Made by a program: the position numbers and the translations under genes
Notes under the pieces: model-generated
Database searches by the model: none
Told to the model about the DNA's origin: nothing
What the model saw: only the letters and a program-made list of their open reading frames with translations
Origin: Conidiobolus incongruus B7586
Taxonomy: Eukaryota; Entomophthoromycota; Entomophthoromycetes; Entomophthorales; Conidiobolaceae
Length of the DNA stretch: 54,670 nucleotides
Direction of reading: 5' to 3'
Assembly (NCBI GenBank): GCA_000697335.1
Contig: JNEM01009956.1
Span: forward strand, 1-54,670
Part shown: one piece after another, positions 1 through 12,353 of the stretch
Layout of the letters: the number at the start of each line of letters is the position of its first letter
Numbering within the stretch: position 1 is the first letter of the stretch

Positions 1-3000
1 GAAATTCAAATTGTTTCCTATCAGTTTTCCCTCTAGCAGACCATCCTTCAGAGAGAATGACACGGCAACCTGAATCAACAACTGCATCGATAATTGTTTG
101 TGTTAATTGGTCAGGATCTTGGACTACAATTGATCCAAAGCCAATATACACTGGGGGTTTGTCACCTTCTTTAATAAAATCAACCAAGTCTTGAGGAGGA
201 GTCCAGTTGAGATCGGGTTGATCTAAAAACCAATACCCACAAGGATGAATCCAATCATGCCAATCAGACGGAGGAGGAACAATTGATGGAGAGAATGAAT
301 ACAGAAATGGGACTTTTTGAGGCTCAAGCTGATCAATACTGATTGCTGGTAAACCAAGTGTTTTTTTTCGCCATTTATTGATCTGAGATGAGGTTCCGGT
401 CCATAGTACTTGTTCAATTACCATATATGTCATCACGTTGTAGCTTCCTCCCATTCTTCGGCCAGCAACAGCAAAGGGGTGTGGAAAATTTTTTGTCCTA
501 GTCCATGGGAAAGGAAATGATCCAAAATAGGGGACATCTAACTTTTCAGCGATGTGGATTCCTGCCATGGCACTTGGTGATTCAATGATGAGATCAGTTC
601 CCTAAAAGATTCAGATGTTTAATATAATAATATAATAATACTAAAGAATCTAAATTAATTTACTTGGCAAGCTGCCCACGCTGTTTCTAGTAGTTCTTCA
701 ATCCATCCTTTAAATGTGGTTAAACCTTCTTTGATAAAGGCAATACTAAACATTCCGTGATCAACACAAAGCTTCATTAAATCAGAGGGGTCTCCGGCAA
801 CTGGTTTAAATTCTATATCATGTTCTTCAACCCAATTTCTATACTCTTCATGAGTTGCAATTCTACATCGATGACCATGTTTTTGGAGGCCTTTACAAAG
901 TGCTATATATGGTTGAACATCTCCTCTAGTACCGATAGTTAAGCAAGTGATATGCATAGGTCCAGGTGAAGGATGCTTATGAGACATAGCTTTATTTGTA
1001 ACAATAGGGAGTTCTATTACAAATTTAATAAAAGTTAATATGCAGAAAATAATTTATATTACCACTTAGATCAGGTCGATATAGGTCTGTATCATCTTGT
1101 TCAGCGTATAGAGCGGTAGCGAATCTAGAAAAAATTGAGGATAAGTATACTTTAAAATACAATACTATATAAAATAATAGCAAAACTTACTTATTCATAT
1201 CCATTGATCCCACACTGTATGAAAGCTTATCATTCTCATCAGAATCTGAATCCAAGAGAGCTTCATTATTTAGATTTTGAAGATTTTGCTGTAAGACTTC
1301 AAGACATTCATCTCTTCTATGTGAGTATCGGAATTCTAAAAATAGCTATATAAAAGATCAACATTTGGTTACACAATATTAAACTTTTGATATTACTTGA
1401 TGCGAATTTTTGGTAGAAATTTCGAGAGCATAGCTCAAAATACGGATACCAGGTTGTGGCTGGACTTGGATAATATCAGTCAAGGGAACTATAGATTTGA
1501 TTCCCACTCCTGTTAAAGTACATTGGAAACAAAAATAGTTTTGAGTTATATAACATCTTCCCCATCTAGGTATAACTTTAAGCAATAGACAACCAAAACT
1601 AGCCTGGAGACGCTCTCCTTCAGGTAATACAAAGTCGTCATAAAATGCAGAATCTTTTGATTCAGGATTAGGGGATGAAGGTCTTAAAATACTAGAAGAA
1701 GAAAACGATAGTTTGGGAGGAGAAACGGATTTGATTGTATCTTCAATAACATCAGGTAATTTAAGCCAAGATAAACGTTTTTTTGACTTGTCCTTTGATG
1801 ATTCTGTAGAATCTTCACTGTCATTGTTATTTTGAGAATTCGGAGCTAATAAATTAGATGGAGAAGACTGGGTGTGACGATGGCGAGAATCACCCTCTGA
1901 CTTGAGTGAAGGAAATGAAACAAATTTAGGTGAACCTAGAGAGCCTAATGATCCTTGATCTGAAAGGAAATTTTGAGGAGAGGTGGGTAATGAAAGAGTC
2001 GAAGCTTCATTGTTAGATAAATAATTAGAATCATCTTGAGAAGTGTTGGATTCGCGATTGAAATCTTCAGAATCTGCGCTAGATGATAAATTTTGACGAT
2101 TTACTTCTGGATGTAAATTACAATATTCTTCATAGGCGTTTCGTATTGAAGCTACAGCATCATCTCCTTGATCGAAAAATATAAAATAATGCTAAATTTA
2201 TATAATTTTAAAGATATTAAGTATTCAGTTACAAAAAATATATAATTATCATACCTCATCAACTGCAAATGAATTTTCAACTGATTTGATTCTAACACTG
2301 TCAGCGAAATTAAAAGCAGGATTGATTTCAATATCGACCATATATTGAATTGGAATAACAATCTAATAATATTATAATAGTGCTGTTAATAAATTAACTA
2401 AATGGTTAATGTAAAATAATTACTTTTACTTGGTTCTTATTATTTATCTTAAAAATAGCTCTTTGAATAGCTGTGACCCTATATATCATATCAAGATTAG
2501 CATATATGAGAGAAATAAGGTTCGGAAAATAATACCATTCATTTAGTAGCAATTGAGTATCAGCTTGCAGCATAAATTTCTGTTCGTCATTGGTGATGAG
2601 AGTAAACCCGTTCTTTCTGACTTGAGATTTTCGAATAATATTTATATTCTTGAGATCAATTATATGATAGGGATAATACAAATCCTATAATCAATTTAAC
2701 AGTTAGCTTACTGTGATGATTGGAATAAGGATATTGCAAATCGATTACTGTTGAATCTTCATAATAGCAAAGTGAATGTTCCGTTAAAACAAACCAATAG
2801 GTTGTATAATATGCTGCAGTATTCCTTTTATTTAAAAATCCTGATTTAATTACTTCATTCTAATAAAAAGAATCATATGTTAGTATAGGATCAAATTATA
2901 ATATTACAAACTATTAATTTACTTTTTCCTTTGGAACTTTTCCGTGGAATAAAATATATTCATCGGTAAGGTACATAATGCCTTTTAATAACACTGTACT

Positions 3001-3632
3001 CATCCACCAACAACCAAATTCTATATATGAAATCAAAATATTAGGATATAGGATTTTTATATGATATTAATATTGTAATCAATTATACTTACGTTGGATA
3101 ACATTAAGTTCTTTAGCATCTTGATTTAAATCAAATAATTTATTCAGTTGTTGAGATGTTAATGACTTGATATTTCGAGATTTCTCATTTTGTGAAGGTT
3201 CTTGGTCAATAGAAATATTAGGTATCGAACTACTAGGATTTTCAGATATATTTTCAATCTCTAAATTATTAAGTGTTAAATTAAATGAGCCAAATTTCTA
3301 GTATACATAAATGAGTATACCTGGTAGTTTATTCTCTGAACTTGAGCTATCATCATTCATAAGGATCTGGCTAATAATTAATTTGTTTGTGGGACAGCGG
3401 TAGGGAGCTTCCTATAAAATAATTAAATATGAGTAACTTCATTCAATTTCTAATGATAGTAATTTATCATTTTAAATATTTTATATAATTATATTATAAG
3501 ATTAGTAGCAAATAATTTTTACAAAAATTAAAAATCAGATTTTTAATTGACTCAGAAATATAACCAACAAAATGAATTATATATGTAAGTAATGAGGAAA
3601 TGGATTACCTCCTCTATATAAGGTTCAGCCAT
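1..3632 (-). CDS. ATG26: Sterol 3-beta-glucosyltransferase, Atg26/UGT51-like (3' end beyond window)
   Basis: The enzyme transfers glucose from UDP-glucose to the 3-OH of ergosterol-type sterols at membranes. Translation begins at the ATG at 3632-3630 (MAEPYIEE), the first exon ending at 3609 before a GTAATC donor. Domains follow family order. An N-terminal GRAM-like stretch lies at about 3140-2930 ([15 protein letters not shown], then [17 protein letters not shown]). A PH-like segment lies at about 2870-2430. A Ser/Asn-rich linker is followed by a second GRAM ([12 protein letters not shown], about 1560-1400). The glycosyltransferase begins with [19 protein letters not shown] at about 950-890 and continues to the edge through [12 protein letters not shown]. 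Roughly ten introns interrupt it. No stop was seen in the exons I traced. The extreme C-terminus with the UDP-sugar-binding signature is outside the window. Family assignment is firm from domain order; sterol specificity is inferred. Confidence 0.93.
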
Positions 3633-5119
3633 AATATTATGTAAATTGGATTAATAGCTACAAAATATTTAATTGATGTCCAAAACTTTTAGAGATTAAA
3701 ATTGAAATATTGAATTAGGGACAGTGTCTTAATAATGAATTAATCAATCACATAAACCAATTGGGAAATTTACTGTTTTGATCGATTGAATTAATGAGGT
3801 GAATTCACTATCAGTTTTAAATAAAAAATGATCAGATAAATGACTTTCAAATTGGTGCATATATACTGCAAGTTTCGGATAATCTTAATATTTTCAGGGT
3901 TCTATTCTCACTTTGCTTAATTTTACAATTGGCACCATTTAAGTAGTTGATTCGGCTTAATTTCATGTTTGGGGTTTTCTTCTCTAATAGATTATATCAC
4001 CAGGAAACATTGCTGATATCTTCTAGTATCTAATGATTAATTTTACAATAATGATAATAGTTTAAATTATACGAATTATCATAGAAAGTTAAATGAATTT
4101 TGAATCAAATAAAAATATTTTCTCATATTAAATGGTGACTGCATATTGCTGAAATTATTAGATCATCAATTTTGAAAGGTTAATATATTTTTCATTTAAG
4201 ATATAATTTGTGAATTCAATCAATATATATAGTAGTTAATAGAAGTATAATAGATGATGATGATTAGCCAACATTAATTTCTTTTATATACTTATATTTT
4301 ATTTTTTCACATTCTTTAGGATGTTTTAAATACACAAGCTATAAATGAAAAAAAATATGAAAAATTATTTCCAAAACGAAGGCCATTATTAGTATAATAG
4401 ATTTCTTACAAATATAGCTCTTATATACATCTGATAAATTGATGGCTTATAGTATTCATCGCAATTGAAAGTGGTTATATTTGTAATATTTTTGTAATTT
4501 CAATATTTTCCAATCTGAAATTTTTCATTTTCAATCGATTTTTCAGGATATTGATAGTATAAAATATTTTGCAAAATAAAATTATTTTATTTTATATTTT
4601 TAACTATTATTTATTTGATTGATATTAGAAAAGTAAATTAAATATTAAAATTTATTGGTTTTGATCAATGATCAAATCGAGATTCATACAGACGTGGCCA
4701 ATTTAAAATGTAAATAATCCTTCATATTGAATGCAAACCAAAAGTGCTTATGACAGCTACTTAGAATTTTTATTATATCAAAATATTTTATAAATAATAA
4801 ACTATGGAACTTTATTAAAATTGTATTATTTTTCAGCTCTTTAAATTTTTCGAATTATGATATAGTATCAATCAATAATTAAATTTTACATGTGTAAAAT
4901 TGTCTTTTCAAAATTCAAAATAACAAAGAATATTCTAGCACAAGCAAATACAAAAAGAGTCATACAAATGACGAATTAAAACAAGCATCGATTGATACTA
5001 AAATCTGGTGCATGCTATTTATTTATAATGTCTTAAAGAATATATAAACCCTTGGTCGAATGTTGTTTTTGTTTCAAAGCAAACAAGTCACTTTGAACAT
5101 TTCAATTAAAATATGCCAA

Positions 5120-5153
<34 letters not shown>

Positions 5154-6013
5154 TATCACTAATTTTAAATGTAATTTTAATAATGTTTAAATAGGATATA
5201 TTATAGTTGGATGAATATTTTATTCCTTAAAATTTAATCACTTTTAAAATTTACTATTAATCTTTCATGAGTTATTCCAAAATTTTAAATTTCTTGCTAT
5301 TTATATGATTATTAATATTATAGCAAATATCTAATATATATATCAATCGTGTATTATATTAATCGCTCTAAATTAACTGTCCGCTATTAATTTCAGTTAA
5401 ATATTAATATTCATGAAATTGATCTTGAAATATTATTCAATAAAGATATATTTGTGTTAGAATGATGAAGACAATAAAATCTAAACATCAATTTGTCAAA
5501 TATCCATTTGAGGTAATTAAAATATCTTTGGGTTATCAATTTTAAACTGTAATTATCTTCAAGCTATTACTCTATTTAATAAAATCAGGTTTTATTAATA
5601 TTAAGTTTCTCAAATTACTTGGCTTTTATAGCATAAAATTAAATAGGATTTTTAACTCGCAAAATATCAAATTATCTGATATATTCGAACAAAAGTCCTA
5701 TCAAATGTTAATTAATTTATAATTTTCTAGTTTACAAACTATATCAATGAACACATTGATAATCTAAGTTTTAAAATTTAATAGTAGCTGATGTATTAAT
5801 ATATTTATTTCTATTACCATTTTATTTAGTTGATGAGTTACTGAATCATTCATTTCAGATAATATATAAAAATATTCAAATGAATCAAAACCAGCTTCAG
5901 AAATTGTAAGCAACTTCTCCAACGAGCAAAAAGTCAAATCGCTTGCCAAAATTATTCAAATATACAATTTTTGTTAACAGTTATTGTATCAAATATCGTA
6001 ATGTTAAATTTAT
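3633..6013. other. Intergenic, very AT-rich, 2.4 kb
   Basis: This region separates the 5' end of the sterol glucosyltransferase from the 3' end of the ABC transporter. It holds a trinucleotide microsatellite (listed separately). It also holds a 61-codon open stretch at 5949-5764 on the minus strand that has no ATG at its start and a stop just upstream. I see no supported gene, tRNA or transposon ends. Confidence 0.6.
5119..5153. repeat. (AAT)n microsatellite
   Basis: About eleven uninterrupted AAT/TAA units in intergenic DNA. It is seen directly in the sequence and has no apparent function. Confidence 0.95.
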
Positions 6014-8913
6014 TTATCTCTGTTTATCTCTATGAGTAAATTTCAACAACAAAAAAGCCACAACCCACCAAAATGCGCAAATATAGAGCATATTCATAAG
6101 ATTAGAAGGAATAGTATCATTGATATAAGCATATTTTTTTCTTCCCTTCATTGTAGGGTCTAAATGTAGTCGATTTTCGGTTTCAGCCAGATAAAAAGAA
6201 CTGATCGCCCACCTGGGTGCACTCACATTCCACAACCAAAGAAATTTAGGACCCCATTCATCCCGAACATGATTGAGGTTGGGTTCCACTCCACCAAAGG
6301 TCATTACCCATATTAAGATATTGGCTACACCAAAAAGTCCTGCGTATTTAGGACCAACTAAAATGGAGATCCAATAGCCCGAAACAAATCCAAATAAATA
6401 AAGACAAAAATTAATTTGCAACAAATCAGAAATATTGGCAGCATTTGGATATACTGTGACAAATGTCAGAGTGAAAGAAACACAAGCCATGCATACTCGA
6501 AAAAGATCCACAATTGTTTTGGCCATAAAATATGGAAATGATTTAAGTCCAGCAAATGCTTCTCTCCAATAAACAGTTCTTTCAGACCCAAATGTATTAA
6601 CACCTGAGGTATACCCAGCAAATGTGATTGCAATGTTACAAAAAGTTGCTATAAATGGAATGTGATCTAATATGGGCTGAAAACAATGTTTTATCAAAGG
6701 TAATGTGGTGACTTTACAGATATCTTCTGGAATTGGCCCAAGGAATATCGAGTGCTGAACGGTAAAAGCGATTGCCAAGCCGCATCCCATATTCAGTGCT
6801 TGTTCGCCCAATATAGACCAAACTGACTGAAAGGTCTGTGCAAATGCTCTTTGAAAGCAAAGAATAAATGTTTTGATAAATCCAATATTGTATTTAGCGA
6901 CATCTGGATCTTCATTAAAAGGTATCCAAGTTATCATTTCGTCCAAAATCGAGTAGTACCAAGATCTCAATTGGTAAAATGGATTGAAGATTAATTTCAT
7001 CTTTGCTTCAAAAGATAGACGTCCAGGTGGCTCTTTACGGTCTTCTGGGCTAAGGTTTGTGTTTTTCAAATTTTTGATATACTTGTTGTAAATATCCTGA
7101 ACCACAGGAGTAAATTCCTGGAAATTTGGCTTAAACTCTGAGTTCTTAAGTTCTTCTTTGTAAATAGAATAGTAACGACTCCATATATTTTGCATTAGTG
7201 GAATGGAAATGAACTCGTATAAACTACTATGAATTTTGTCGGTTAAAATTTCTAAATAAAACTCTGGTGGTGTTAAATCATCTGGGCATTTGAATCCTAA
7301 GTTTTCAAAATATGATGTACACCATTTCGTTGGTCCACAATAAACTATTCTTCCACCATTACCTAATAATATTATATCATCAAAGCAATTCAAAGTTCGA
7401 ACTGAGGGAGAGTGAATCACAGCCACCACTGTTAATACTTCTTCTTTAGCAGCCGAATGGATTATCGAGCATATTTGGGATGCTGTACTTGAGTCGAGAC
7501 CGGAAGTAGGTTCATCTAAAAGTAAAACTCTTGGATCACATACTAGTTCCATCCCAATATTTACTCTTTTCTTTTGCCCTCCAGAAATACCTCTTTCTTC
7601 ATCATTCCCAATTCTCTGGCCCTTAACTTTATCTAAACCTAGAAAATGTATTACTTGATCGATTTTTCTTAACTTATTCTGATAGCACATATCATTAGGA
7701 AGTCTCAGCATAGCTGAATAGTAAAGAACCTGATAAACAGTTAACTGAGTAAGCATTATGTCACTCTGAGGGACAATGGTAATTTTTTTTCTGTATTTTT
7801 TAAAGTTAGTATCTCCATTTAATTTTATGGAGCCAGAAGATGGTTTAAGTTTTCCAATTAATGTATCTAATAAAGTAGATTTTCCAGCTCCTGAAGGGCC
7901 CATAATCGCACAAAGTCTTCCAGGATAAACAGCACCGGAAGCATCGTTTAATATAGAATCTCCTGAAGGAAGTTTGATAAATATATTGTTAAATTCGATG
8001 AGAATAGGATCATGCTCTTCGGATTCAACTAAATTTTCACTCGCTATTATAGAAGATGTTTCATCATAAACTTTAATTTCTCGATTTACTATCGCTTTTG
8101 TTTGTCCTCTGAAATATTCTACGATTATAACTAATACAATTAATGTTATAAAACTTAATAAAATGTCATATTTTCTAATTGTATGAGATCCAGGTGGGCA
8201 TCTACCAAAATGGCATGTACCAGGATTTATACTACCTAAAAAAGGTTGTAAGTTGATTATAACAAATATAAGGCATTTGAAAATACCAGGCTGACAATAT
8301 TTTCCTTCAGGGCAAAGAATTGTTTCCGCTGGGGTTGGACAATAATAGCCACCACAGCAAAAGCTAGGTTGAAAAGTGTTTTTAGGACAATAAAATCCAG
8401 GTGGACAATCTTGAGAATGATTTGGTGCCATACAAAATTTTCTAAAGCAAAAATTAGATTAATATTGGGAACATTATATACATTTGCATTGACTATATTT
8501 CTATTATGAAAAATCAATATTAATTTACCCAGCTTCGCAGTCCCAAAACTTAGATATTAAACAAAAACATTGAGAATTAATTGTTTTCTAACAATAAATG
8601 AGTTATATGATTAAAATAAAGTAAAATTATTTACATTGGTCCCTTCACATCTTTCATAATCAATTATATTCTTCAGAGTCAGTGAAGAAGTTACAAGTGC
8701 AGAGGAGCCAACTTCAGGTCCTACTTCTTTAGGATAGTCAGCACTACTATTAGATTGATACAAATCCAAATTTAACTCGTCGGGAATTATATTAATTTTT
8801 GGTGGAGTTAATGCTGTTTGTATAACTTCGGGAGGAAATTTATGATCTCCATAAATTTTAGCTATATCAAGTCCAAATAAAAGAAAATAAATTATCGAGT
8901 TAAGCACTTTCAT
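6014..8913 (-). CDS. ABCG-family half-transporter with cysteine-rich N-terminal ectodomain
   Basis: This is an ATP-driven membrane exporter of the ABCG (white/WBC) type; the substrate is unknown. I assign four exons: 8913-8635, a 20-base microexon 8548-8529, 8441-8287 and 8235-6014, giving 891 residues with consistent phases. The N-terminus is a signal peptide (MKVLNSIIYFLLFGLDIA). A Cys-rich segment follows (CEAGKFCMAP, CPPGFYCP, CPEGKYCQPG), like the plant ABCG24/28 and ABCH-like ectodomains. One TM helix comes before the nucleotide-binding domain. That domain has Walker A GPSGAGKST, signature GISGGQKKRV and Walker B LLLDEPTSGLDS. The C-terminal ABC2 membrane domain has about six hydrophobic spans and ends FLLLKFTHRDKQR. 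The intron 8286-8236 is 51 bases with no in-frame stop, so it can be mistaken for coding sequence. As a half-transporter it should act as a dimer. Confidence 0.93.
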
Positions 8914-10153
8914 ATGTATATTCCATTCAATAGAATAAAACTCTCAATGTTTTTTATTCAGTTTTTCCACGATAGCCAATACAACCTATCAAAGAAAATT
9001 TAATATAAATAAAATAGATTATCTTGAACAAATAGTCAATTTAATACAGCAAAATATCAATTAGTAAATTCAATGATATCTGATAGTAGTGTTGAAATCG
9101 CAAATTTTAGTCTCATTTCTTATATTAAATATTAAAAATATTTAATAATAAATTTTGGTATAGGTATGTTCTATTCAGTAATAGAATTAAAGCTTTGAAG
9201 TTGCTGTTTAGAGCGGATTATCGATATAAACATGAAAATTAAAAAATCTTATATATATTATTTATATTTCGTAATAAAAAGTATATATAATAATTGGGAT
9301 TTTGTAATATATAATATAAAATAATATTGTCCTTGTTTGATTAAAGGAAATCATTATATTACCTTGGCAATAATTGGTTGTTAATACAAAACGATTTAAT
9401 CGAACTTAATGATAATTATAGGATTTGTGACTAATGATTTTATGCATATAATATACCAAATGAATTAGATTTAAAAATTAAGGGTTCAACAACTCAATAT
9501 CAAACAAAATGAGCCCTTTCTTTATTTGGTAATCTAATAATAACAATGTAAGTATTTGAATAGTGATGGTCGAAAGTGAAGTCTGGTACATGCTAAGGAA
9601 CTTATTAAAAAAAATACATCAACTATGTCTGATATAACTTTAGAATCATATATAGTTGACCAACTATATTCTATAAAAAATTCAAGCTTGAAAAAATTCA
9701 AATAATAATATTCCATACACAAATTAAATTACAAATTTAGATGATTTTTAAAACATATTGCAAAAGCTAATAAAGTTCTTTGATAAATATTATATAATGT
9801 AGGTTACAAACGATGAAATAAGAGACAACTATCTTGTTGTACTTAGTATTTTGTGAAAATTATCAGATATTCAAATTCCGAAATTGAATCATCAAAATAT
9901 TATCATCCATACTCAAATACTGCAAACATATAGAAAAACTTATACAATGTTAAACCAATTAGTGATTAAATATAGCAATTTTTCAAAATCAATTTGTTAT
10001 AACTTTATAAAAATACATTAGAATTAGTTACATTGTTTGAGACTGATGAACATTAATAATTGACATAATTTAATGAGTGGTTATAATTTAATTAGATACA
10101 GTGTAATAAAATAAATTGAAATTATTGATATGGTGAGTGACTAAGCATCAAAT
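8914..10153. other. Intergenic, AT-rich
   Basis: About 1.2 kb upstream of the ABC transporter and downstream of the microprotein at 10154-10363. It is low-complexity AT-rich DNA. A 62-codon minus-strand open stretch at 9534-9722 shows no conserved motif and is probably chance. No RNA gene was recognised. Confidence 0.55.
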
Positions 10154-10363
10154 TTAATAAATACTTGGTATAACTGTAACGAGATTAGCTAGGGGTATCA
10201 ATGCCAGCTCTAATATTTCGCCATGATGGTCGGAGATATAAGTGACTATGTGATCTACAACTCTAGGGGCCATGAGGACCAGTTGGGTCGCAATGGCCAT
10301 CCGATTGGGTTCATCATATGGGATTAACTGTAAATTGGGGAGATTAGAACGAATGAGAGACAT
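10154..10363 (-). CDS. Unrecognised 69-residue microprotein (paralogue of the one at 33757-33963)
   Basis: I do not recognise the family. The ATG (10363-10361) opens a 69-residue frame ending in TAA. The sequence is rich in Ile, Leu, Val and Ala and has a central core MAIATQLVLMAPRVVDHIV, followed by DHHGEILELALIPLANL. It could form two amphipathic helices. Its base composition is clearly more GC-rich than the surrounding intergenic DNA, which supports real coding. A second protein of almost the same length at 33757-33963 shares ATQLV at residues 25-29, AP at 32-33, Val36, Tyr16 and Arg21 without any gap. There is no signal peptide and no intron. Function is unknown. It could be a lineage-specific small protein or a remnant of a larger family. 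Confidence 0.6.
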   Translation of the reverse strand: MSLIRSNLPNLQLIPYDEPNRMAIATQLVLMAPRVVDHIVTYISDHHGEILELALIPLANLVTVIPSIY

Positions 10364-10880
10364 ATTATAAAATTATGTAATAGTGAGTAAAGCTAAATAA
10401 GAAAAGAAATTGTAGCAGAATAAATTTTATTATTCAGATAAGTGAGTAGTATGGTATAACTAGTGATAAATTGGCGGGTGATTTAAGTAACACCAAGGCA
10501 GAGGGGTTACGTTTGGAAGTGTTAGATATGGGAGAGGATAGTTGGTATTAGAGTTGTGAATTTTGAATATGAACCAAAATCAAGCTTCCGTGATAGAAGC
10601 TACTGGTATATTTAAAGGTATTTTAAGAGTTTGCAGGGATGTGGCTGTGCAATGTGTGTCCTTGTGATGATTCACGGGACTGGTTCCTTAATCTTGTTTA
10701 TCCGAAGGAACAGGATGCGACAATAACAATATATTTTAATGATAGAATAAGCTTTATTAATTATTGATATAATTTGAATATCTGTTAGATTGGAAATCAT
10801 CATTGTTGTCAAATCCAATTTAATATGATTGGTTCTCAATATTCTAAATTTTCGTGACTTAGACTTTGAAAAAGTTAATT
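10364..10880. other. Upstream region of microprotein gene, moderately GC-rich
   Basis: About 500 bases between the microprotein start and the TenA stop. Unlike most spacers here it is not uniformly AT-rich. It contains a pyrimidine-rich tract on the minus strand near 10490-10550. It also has two short hairpins: AGCTTC/GAAGCT near 10582-10601, and GTTCCTT/AAGGAAC near 10683-10710. Reading frames are stop-ridden. It could hold the microprotein promoter and 5' UTR; that is inference. Confidence 0.45.
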
Positions 10881-11619
10881 TTATTGATATGCTTCATTAA
10901 AGAAATCAAATTCTAATTCCATAGCTTTTAAATAGTTTGACTTGCACAAGTTGGCGATTTCTTCGGTTTGGTACACTGGCATATTGACAATTTCATCGTA
11001 AGTACTTTCGATTTCTTTAGTGACTTGTAAAAACTCTTCACCTCCATACTTGTTAATCCAACGTTGGAATTCTTCGGGTGGGTTTAATTTTTCGATTTCT
11101 AAGGCCTTTTTCAACTCTTCACCAACGAAGGCATAGAGTCTGGCACATGGTAAAATGGCAGCAACTAAACATGGTAAGGGCTGAGTATTACCACATTCAA
11201 GTAAAAAGTTGGTGTATGCGATTGTTGCTGGCAAAAGGGTGTGATCAGCGGATTGAGTATCATGATTCCACTTACTTGCTAATCCCTTATGTAACTCCAT
11301 TTCCTCAAAAATACTCTTAAGGAAAGTGTAATACTTATAAATGAGTGCTTTGGTAGGGGACTTGGCTAGACAAAACGCATAAGCTTGAGCGTAGGTTTCT
11401 AGATAGGTATAATCTTGAGCGATGTAATGTGCGAATTTCTTTACGGATAAAGTAGTTTCCGGGGTACGGGCCAATAAACCTTGAACGAAATCACAGTTTA
11501 AACTCTTTAAACCTAAATCATAGTGCAATTCCCAAAGCTCTTCAGAACTATATTTAACTATTTATAATTAATTAATAAATTTTATCAAATATCTAATGAA
11601 ATCTCTAACCTAAAGTCAT
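10881..11619 (-). CDS. TenA/THI-4/PQQC-family protein (thiamin pyrimidine salvage)
   Basis: TenA enzymes hydrolyse aminopyrimidine or thiamin breakdown products so the pyrimidine can be reused. The main exon is 11557-10881. A 10-base first exon at 11619-11610 (ATG ACT TTA G) joins it across an intron with an unusual GTTAGA donor, giving MTLVKYSSEELWEL and 228 residues, the usual family length. Family marks seen are YTYLETYAQAYAFCLAKSP, the catalytic-Cys context AAILPCARLYAFVGEEL, and the C-terminal helix AMELEFDFFNEAYQ, where the family's conserved Glu lies. The protein stands alone, whereas many fungi carry this domain fused to HMP kinase (Thi20). The start choice rests on frame and splice consistency only. 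Coding GC is above the neighbourhood level. Confidence 0.9.
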
Positions 11620-12353
11620 TTGATTTCAATTAATTCTTTTCAAAAAAGAATGTGTAAATGACTGATCATACAACTATATATATTATGTCATTTTATCCGG
11701 TTAAAATTCATTTATGTTTATTGATTCACTAATTTTATTTTTCTTAAATATTATCAGTGAATCAACTTTCAAAATTTGAAAATTAAATTTTAAAACATTG
11801 GATCTTATCAGGTGCAAATAACATCATTATATACTTTATTTGATCTGAAATATCCGAAATCTTTTGAAATCGATATTAGAAGATTCAAAATAGTATTATA
11901 AAAGATTTTGAATCTTTTATGTGATATCTAATAGTGAAATTTTGCAATTCCTAAATATATGAATTATTTTATGTTAATCTTGAAAAATCGAAATAGAACA
12001 TGGGAATATGAGGTTGGTGAAAAAATAAATTATCATTAATATCATTATTTGGCTGGGTTAAAAAGTTTGGCATTAAGCATTATAGAGTTTATAGAATTGC
12101 TAATATTTTATAATTCATATTGAGATTTACTCAAATGAAATTTCCAAATTTTCAATCCGAACTGGGTTGGTAATTCAGAGAATACAGTAGTGATATTATT
12201 ATAGTATTTTATTATTAAATACATTTTGATTCCAATTTAACGTTGATAAATTCAAAAAATATAGTCAGTTAAAAAGATCAGCAGTTCAATTTAAAATGGT
12301 ATAATTATTATTATTATTTTACTCAATTAATTGATTTTAATATTTCGTTCCAC
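11620..12353. other. Intergenic, AT-rich
   Basis: About 730 bases between the TenA start and the PDH E2 stop. The TenA promoter should lie at its left end. It contains mononucleotide and dinucleotide AT runs and no feature I can support. Confidence 0.55.

Noticed and set aside
5764-5949. A 61-codon minus-strand frame with coding-like words in the 3633-6013 spacer.
   Set aside because: It starts at TTG with a stop just upstream, has no ATG-bearing exon nearby and no recognised motif.
10582-10710. Two short hairpins (AGCTTC/GAAGCT and GTTCCTT/AAGGAAC) upstream of microprotein 1.
   Set aside because: Stems of 6-7 bases are expected by chance at this length, and no regulatory family fits them.
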